From: DATGLW01 sp035293965
GTDB taxonomy: Bacteria > Actinomycetota > Acidimicrobiia > Acidimicrobiales > RAAP-2
NCBI GenBank assembly: GCA_035293965.1
Contig: DATGLW010000027.1
Location: 1-9,518, forward strand
Direction of reading: 5' to 3'
DNA length: 9,518 nt
The position numbers were made by a program, and so were the translations under genes. The notes beneath the pieces were generated by a model, which did not search any database, had not been told where the DNA came from, and was given only the letters and a program-made list of their open reading frames with translations. Position 1 is the stretch's first letter. Every line of letters begins with the position of its first letter. This document shows, piece by piece, positions 6,486 to 9,518 of the stretch.

Positions 6486-6502
6486 CTCGGGCACGCGTGC
6501 CG
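6486..6502. repeat. Palindromic repeat, copy 2, upstream of tyrS
   Basis: Second copy of the 17-bp element at 6427-6443, with its perfect palindrome GCACGCGTGC at 6491-6500. The centres of the two palindromes are 59 bp apart, and this one lies about 54 bp before the tyrS start codon. Repeated palindromes ahead of a gene often bind a dimeric regulator, but no regulator is known for this sequence from the window alone. Confidence 0.4.
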
Positions 6503-6553
6503 ATGTTGTCCGGGTTCTCCAGCCGGCCCGGGGTGGTGTGGCAGTGTGGAGCC

Positions 6554-7879
6554 GTGCCCGGGCTGTCGTGCGACCTGCGTTTCCGCGGCCTCGTCCACCA
6601 GGTGACGGACCCGTCGATCCCCGAGCGCCTCGAGGCGGGCGGTGTGACGTTCTACTACGGCGTCGACCCCTCTGCGCCCAGCCTGCACGTCGGGAACCTC
6701 CTGCAGCTGTGCCTCCTTCGCCGTCTCCAGCGAGCAGGCAACCGGCCCATCGCGCTGCTGGGTGGTGGCACGGGCCTCATCGGCGACCCTGGCGGGAAGG
6801 CTGGCGAGCGGCCCCTGCTCGGCGAGGAGGAGCTGGCGGCAAACCTCGAGGGCATCCGTCCGCAGCTGGCGAAGTTCGTCGACCTGAGCCCGTCGGCCGG
6901 TGCGAGCAGGGGGCTCGTGGTCGACAACGGCGCCTGGCTGCGGGCGATCCCGATGGTCCAGTTCCTCCGCGACGTCGGCAAGCACTTCACCGTCAACCAG
7001 ATGGTCGCCCGCGAGTCGGTGCGCGCCCGACTCGAGCGGCCGGACCAGGGCATCTCCTACACGGAGTTCAGCTACATGTTGCTGCAGGCCTACGACTTCC
7101 TCCGCCTGCACCTCGACTACGGCTGTACGTTGCAGGTGGGCGGGAGCGACCAGTGGGGGAACATCGTCACCGGCGTGGAGCTGGTCCGCAAGGAGTGCCG
7201 CGCCGAAGTCCACGGCCTGACGACTCCGCTCGTGACCAAGGCCGACGGCACCAAGTTCGGCAAGACGGAGTCAGGCTCGGTCTGGCTCGACCCCGATCGC
7301 ACGAGCCCGTACCGCCTGTACCAGTTCTTCTTGAACGTCGAGGATGCCGTGGTGGGCACGTACCTGCGGTACTTCACCTTCCTGTCGCACGACGACATCC
7401 TGTCGCTGGACGAGGAGACGGCCGCGCGCCCCGAGCGCAGGGTGGCACAGCGGTCGCTGGCCGACGAGGTGTGCCGGCTCGTGCACGGCGACGACGAGAC
7501 GCGCCGCGCCCGGCAGGCCGCGGCCGCCCTCTTCGGCGACGCGCCGGTCTCGACCCTCGACGAGCGCACCTTGCGCGACGTCGTGGACGACGTGCCGTCG
7601 AGCGCAGTGGCCATGGCGTCGATCGCCGCCGCCGCCGCCGGCGGCACCGCCGGTGGCGGCGGTGGGGGTCCGCTGTCGCTGGTCGACGTCCTGGTGCTCT
7701 CCGGGCTCGCCTCGTCACGCAGCGACGCGCGTCGAGCCGTCGCCCAGGGTGCGATTCGGGTGAACGATCGCCGCGAGGAGGAGCCCGAGCGGTTGCTCGG
7801 GCCCGCCGACCTGCTGCAGGGTCGCTACGTCGTGCTCCGCAAGGGCCGCCGCACCGTGCACGTGCTGCGCGCGGAATGA
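6554..7879 (+). CDS. tyrS: Tyrosyl-tRNA synthetase (TyrRS)
   Basis: A 441-aa class I aminoacyl-tRNA synthetase that charges tRNA-Tyr with tyrosine in the cytoplasm. The N-terminus DLRFRGLVHQVTDP (7-20) is the usual TyrRS beginning. The Rossmann domain has PSAPSLHVGNLL (39-50), the HIGH motif with Asn in place of the second His, and GGTGLIGDPGGKAGER (71-86). Further on are KHFTVNQM (143-150), the tyrosine/tRNA region QGISYTEFSYMLLQAYDF (165-182), GSDQWGN (197-203), and the KMSKS equivalent KFGKT (234-238) in ADGTKFGKTESG. The C-terminal S4 RNA-binding domain covers about 374-441 and is joined by an Ala/Gly-rich linker (357-372). The GTG at 6554 gives the normal start; the open frame from 6473 adds residues without homology. 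A CAGTGT box sits 6 nt before the GTG, so a leaderless mRNA is possible. It lies 211 bp after menD and 40 bp before the lipoprotein gene. Confidence 0.96.
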   Translation: MPGLSCDLRFRGLVHQVTDPSIPERLEAGGVTFYYGVDPSAPSLHVGNLLQLCLLRRLQRAGNRPIALLGGGTGLIGDPGGKAGERPLLGEEELAANLEGIRPQLAKFVDLSPSAGASRGLVVDNGAWLRAIPMVQFLRDVGKHFTVNQMVARESVRARLERPDQGISYTEFSYMLLQAYDFLRLHLDYGCTLQVGGSDQWGNIVTGVELVRKECRAEVHGLTTPLVTKADGTKFGKTESGSVWLDPDRTSPYRLYQFFLNVEDAVVGTYLRYFTFLSHDDILSLDEETAARPERRVAQRSLADEVCRLVHGDDETRRARQAAAALFGDAPVSTLDERTLRDVVDDVPSSAVAMASIAAAAAGGTAGGGGGGPLSLVDVLVLSGLASSRSDARRAVAQGAIRVNDRREEEPERLLGPADLLQGRYVVLRKGRRTVHVLRAE

Positions 7880-7919
7880 CCCGGCGCCGGCTGGCCTCGG
7901 CGCGTGACGACGCGATCCG

Positions 7920-8453
7920 GTGAGCCCGGGTCGGGGGGGCCGGCCGCCCTCGGGCGCGCGGTGGCGCGCCGTTGTCGCGGCCTGCTGCCTGGTGGCCACC
8001 CTCGGCGCGTGCTCAGCCGGCGGGCAGTCGGGACCGCTGTCGTCGCGGGTCCGCAGCTGGGTGCAGGACACAGCGCTCGGCCAGGCCGTGGGCACCTTGT
8101 TCGGCGACTCGTCCAAGGTCACGACGGCGGTTCGGCGCCGGCTCGGCTCGGGGGTGGTGCACACGGTGTGCCTCGTGCTGTTCCAGGACGCAGCGTCGGC
8201 GGCGGGCAACCTGCCGTCGCCCGACCCGCGCCTCACCGCGCTCCTCGAGCAGGCCTACGACGCCATGGGGCGGGGAGCGCACGACTGCTACGACGCCGGG
8301 GCCGGCGACTCGCCGCTGCAGCGCCGCTCGGCACGGGAGCGCGCCCGCGCCGCCGCGCTGCTCGACCAGGCGCTCACCCGGGTGCGGGCCGTCACGGGCG
8401 CGCCGGTGCCGACCACCACGACCACCGCGCCCGGTGGCGGGCTCTTCGGGTGA
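7920..8453 (+). CDS. Putative lipoprotein of unknown function
   Basis: A 177-aa protein that I do not recognise. The N-terminus has several arginines (Arg5, 8, 14, 16), a hydrophobic stretch AVVAACCLVATLGA (17-30) and a lipobox LGAC ending at Cys31, so it should be exported, lipidated and anchored on the outer face of the membrane. The mature part is mostly helical in appearance, with a charged segment (136-157, arginine- and alanine-rich). It has two further cysteines, Cys84 and Cys123, which could form a disulfide outside the cell. It ends in a Thr/Pro/Gly tail with five threonines in a row (165-169), a common low-complexity end in exported actinobacterial proteins. The GTG at 7920 is the only start that keeps the signal peptide. 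It follows tyrS by 40 bp on the same strand and may be read through from it. No clear Shine-Dalgarno is seen. Confidence 0.75.
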   Translation: MSPGRGGRPPSGARWRAVVAACCLVATLGACSAGGQSGPLSSRVRSWVQDTALGQAVGTLFGDSSKVTTAVRRRLGSGVVHTVCLVLFQDAASAAGNLPSPDPRLTALLEQAYDAMGRGAHDCYDAGAGDSPLQRRSARERARAAALLDQALTRVRAVTGAPVPTTTTTAPGGGLFG

Positions 8454-8485
8454 GGCGGCGCCCGGGCCACGCCCCGGACCGGTGC

Positions 8486-8493
8486 GAGGGGAG
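8486..8493 (+). promoter_or_regulatory. Strong Shine-Dalgarno deciding the flavin-reductase start
   Basis: GAGGGGAG is followed by 6 nt and the GTG at 8500. This is the clearest ribosome binding site in the window. It supports 8500 over the in-frame GTG at 8482, and it contrasts with the leaderless-looking men starts. It suggests that this gene is translated from inside a longer mRNA. Confidence 0.65.
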
Positions 8494-8499
8494 CACGAC

Positions 8500-9120
8500 G
8501 TGAGCGAGGGCCCGAGCAGCGGTGGCGGCGGGCGTCGTGCCGGCCAGGGCCGCGCCGGCGCCGTCGTCGGCCCCGTGCCCGACGGGCGGGACCCCGTCGC
8601 CTACGACCGCCTGCGCCGGCGCGTGCTGTGGGCCCTCCCGACCGGCTTGTACCTGGTCGGGAGCCGGGCCAGCCTCGACGGGTCCGTCCGGGCGAACCTC
8701 ATGACGGCCAATTCGGTCATGCAGGTGTCGGTCGCGCCCAAGCTCGTGGCCGTGGCGGTGGACCGCGACGCCCTCACCAGGCGCCTGATCGACGCCGGGC
8801 GCTGCTTCACCGTCTGCCTGCTGGCGAGGGAGGACCGGGCGGTCGTGCGCAGGTTCGTGAAGCCCGTGGCCGAGGTGGCGCTCGACGCCGGCGGCCGGCT
8901 CTCCGCGCTCGACGGCGAGCCCGTCACCGAGGCCCGCACGGGAGCCCCGGTCCTGCTGCGGTCGCCGGCCTGGCTCGACTGCGCCGTGCGGGAGTCACGC
9001 GAGCTGGGCAGCCACGTGCTCTACCTGGGCGAGGTGGTCGACGCCGGAGGGCCGCCGGACGGCCAGGCGATGCCGGAGCTGCTCAGGATGGAGGACACGA
9101 GGATGAGCTACGGCGGGTGA
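8500..9120 (+). CDS. Flavin reductase-like FMN-binding split-barrel protein
   Basis: A 206-aa protein of the flavin_reduct (HpaC/flavin reductase) type. Members bind FMN or FAD and commonly reduce it with NAD(P)H for a partner monooxygenase. The visible family pattern is: AYDRLRRRVLWALPTGLYLVGS (34-55), then ANLMTANSVMQVSVAPKLVAVAVDRD (66-90), with the N-MT-(N/W)-V-Q-S-P layout that contacts the flavin phosphate. LIDAGRCFTVCLLARE (96-111), VLLRSPAWLDCAV (151-163) and GSHVLYLGEVVDAG (170-183) complete the barrel. The C-terminus LRMEDTRMSYGG is not the His/Tyr-rich end of the HpaC group. The first 30 residues are a Gly/Arg-rich, probably disordered extension before the fold. No monooxygenase partner lies in the window, so the physiological acceptor is unknown. 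It is 46 bp after the lipoprotein gene on the same strand, probably in the same operon. Confidence 0.85.
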   Translation: MSEGPSSGGGGRRAGQGRAGAVVGPVPDGRDPVAYDRLRRRVLWALPTGLYLVGSRASLDGSVRANLMTANSVMQVSVAPKLVAVAVDRDALTRRLIDAGRCFTVCLLAREDRAVVRRFVKPVAEVALDAGGRLSALDGEPVTEARTGAPVLLRSPAWLDCAVRESRELGSHVLYLGEVVDAGGPPDGQAMPELLRMEDTRMSYGG

Positions 9121-9204
9121 GCCGGCACCAGAGCAGGCCTCGGGCCGTGGCCGCTCGATGGCAGCGCCCATGTGGGCCCACCAGGGACGGGGACTGCCGC
9201 CTCC

Positions 9205-9456
9205 TCAGCTCTCGGGGGTCGCCACCGGTCCGCGCGCCTCGGGCGGGCGCAGGTCGATCCGCAGCGTGAGGATGCCGTCCTCGAGGCGCGCCTCGGCATC
9301 GCCGAGCATCGCGAAGTCCATGTAGTCCACCTGCGCCTGCTCGCGGAACCGCTTGCGCTCGGGGCCCTCGACGGGCGGGAGCCCTCTGTTGCGCACGGCA
9401 TCCGCCCGCTGGCGGAAGCGGGCGATCATCTCCTCGGGGTCGAAGGTCGGTGCCAT
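9205..9456 (-). CDS. Hypothetical small protein (83 aa)
   Basis: A small, charged, soluble-looking protein with no signal peptide or membrane segment; I cannot assign a function. Residues 7-47 look helical and rich in Arg and Glu (PEEMIARFRQRADAVRNR, then PERKRFREQAQVDYMDFAML). They are followed by a short acidic turn, a likely beta strand GILTLRIDL (61-69), and a Pro/Ala/Glu tail. It is likely a real gene because the hydrophobic/charged pattern is regular, it has an ATG start, and it is convergent with the flavin reductase with only 84 bp between the stops. No Shine-Dalgarno precedes the ATG: the 62 bases upstream are a tandem repeat. The frame is open through that repeat to the window edge, so a longer N-terminus cannot be excluded. 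Confidence 0.7.
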   Translation of the reverse strand: MAPTFDPEEMIARFRQRADAVRNRGLPPVEGPERKRFREQAQVDYMDFAMLGDAEARLEDGILTLRIDLRPPEARGPVATPES

Positions 9457-9460
9457 CTGG

Positions 9461-9518
9461 TGCCGTGTCCGTGGGGTGCAGTCCGTGGGGTGCCGTGTCC
9501 GGGGTGCCGTCCGTGGGG
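9461..9518. repeat. Degenerate 14-16 bp tandem repeat at the right edge
   Basis: Four end-to-end units fill this stretch: 9461-9476 (16 bp), 9477-9490 (14), 9491-9504 (14) and 9505-9518 (14). Each begins TGC and ends GGGG. The consensus is TGCCGTCCGTGGGG; unit 2 has CA for CC, unit 1 carries an extra TG, and unit 3 reads GTGTCCGGGG. The array starts 4 bp upstream of the ATG of the 83-aa gene and continues to, and perhaps past, the window edge. Confidence 0.8.

Noticed and set aside
4552..6494. Two long minus-strand open frames (627 and 526 codons) across menD
   Set aside because: They lie opposite the full-length MenD domain pattern and have low-complexity Arg/Gly/Ala/Pro composition without motifs, so they are shadows of GC-rich codon bias.
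6473..6553. Longer tyrS beginning with ATG at 6473
   Set aside because: The added 27 residues have no TyrRS similarity and cross the palindrome repeat; the conserved N-terminus begins just after the GTG at 6554.
6343..6553. T-box riboswitch or tRNA gene before tyrS
   Set aside because: I see no T-box consensus, specifier-loop architecture, antiterminator or tRNA cloverleaf; the stretch contains only the tandem duplication and the palindromic repeats.
7972..8499. Flavin reductase as part of a 382-aa protein starting at 7972
   Set aside because: The upstream part is an out-of-frame reading of the lipoprotein gene, and a strong Shine-Dalgarno marks the GTG at 8500.
9121..9204. Terminator between the flavin reductase and the 83-aa gene
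   Set aside because: Only a loopless palindrome GTGGGCCCAC (9172-9181) and a 4-bp stem near 9143-9152 are visible, too weak to call.
9461..9518. CRISPR array
   Set aside because: The units are 14-16 bp, directly adjacent and without unique spacers, so this is a simple tandem repeat.

Overview
The window is very GC-rich, and most coding starts are GTG. Start codons with no Shine-Dalgarno sequence, preceded instead by a TAnnnT box about 8 nt upstream, suggest an actinobacterium that uses leaderless mRNAs. The short MenE, the MenA/MenB/MenD sequence types and the threonine-tailed lipoprotein fit a deep-branching actinobacterium such as Acidimicrobiia. That placement is inference from sequence style, not from a database search.

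Layout. Bases 1-534 hold the 3' end of a short-chain dehydrogenase/reductase. From 662 to 6342 there is a menaquinone (vitamin K2) biosynthesis cluster of five genes on alternating strands: menE (-), menB and menA (+, overlapping by 4 bp), menH (-), menD (+). Two of the junctions are divergent and extremely tight: 21 bp between the menE and menB starts, and 5 bp between the menH and menD starts. The convergent junctions (SDR/menE and menA/menH) each carry a GC-rich hairpin. A 211-bp intergenic region with a 43-bp tandem duplication and a repeated palindrome leads to tyrS (tyrosyl-tRNA synthetase). After tyrS come a small lipoprotein of unknown role, a flavin-reductase-like FMN-binding protein with the only strong Shine-Dalgarno in the window, and a convergent 83-aa hypothetical protein. 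The leader of that last gene is a degenerate 14-16 bp tandem repeat running off the window edge.

How the genes work together. MenD makes SEPHCHC from isochorismate and 2-oxoglutarate. MenH eliminates pyruvate to give SHCHC. MenC, which is not in the window, makes o-succinylbenzoate. MenE forms its CoA thioester, MenB closes the ring to DHNA-CoA, and MenA prenylates DHNA to demethylmenaquinone. Isochorismate synthase (MenF), MenC, a DHNA-CoA thioesterase and the final methyltransferase are not seen here.

I see no phage, transposon, CRISPR or defence genes. This is mostly ordinary core metabolism. The most interesting signals are regulatory: a shared TACGCT-N4-GCCC-GTG start module on menE and menH, overlapping divergent -10 boxes, and small repeats at menD/tyrS and at the right edge.
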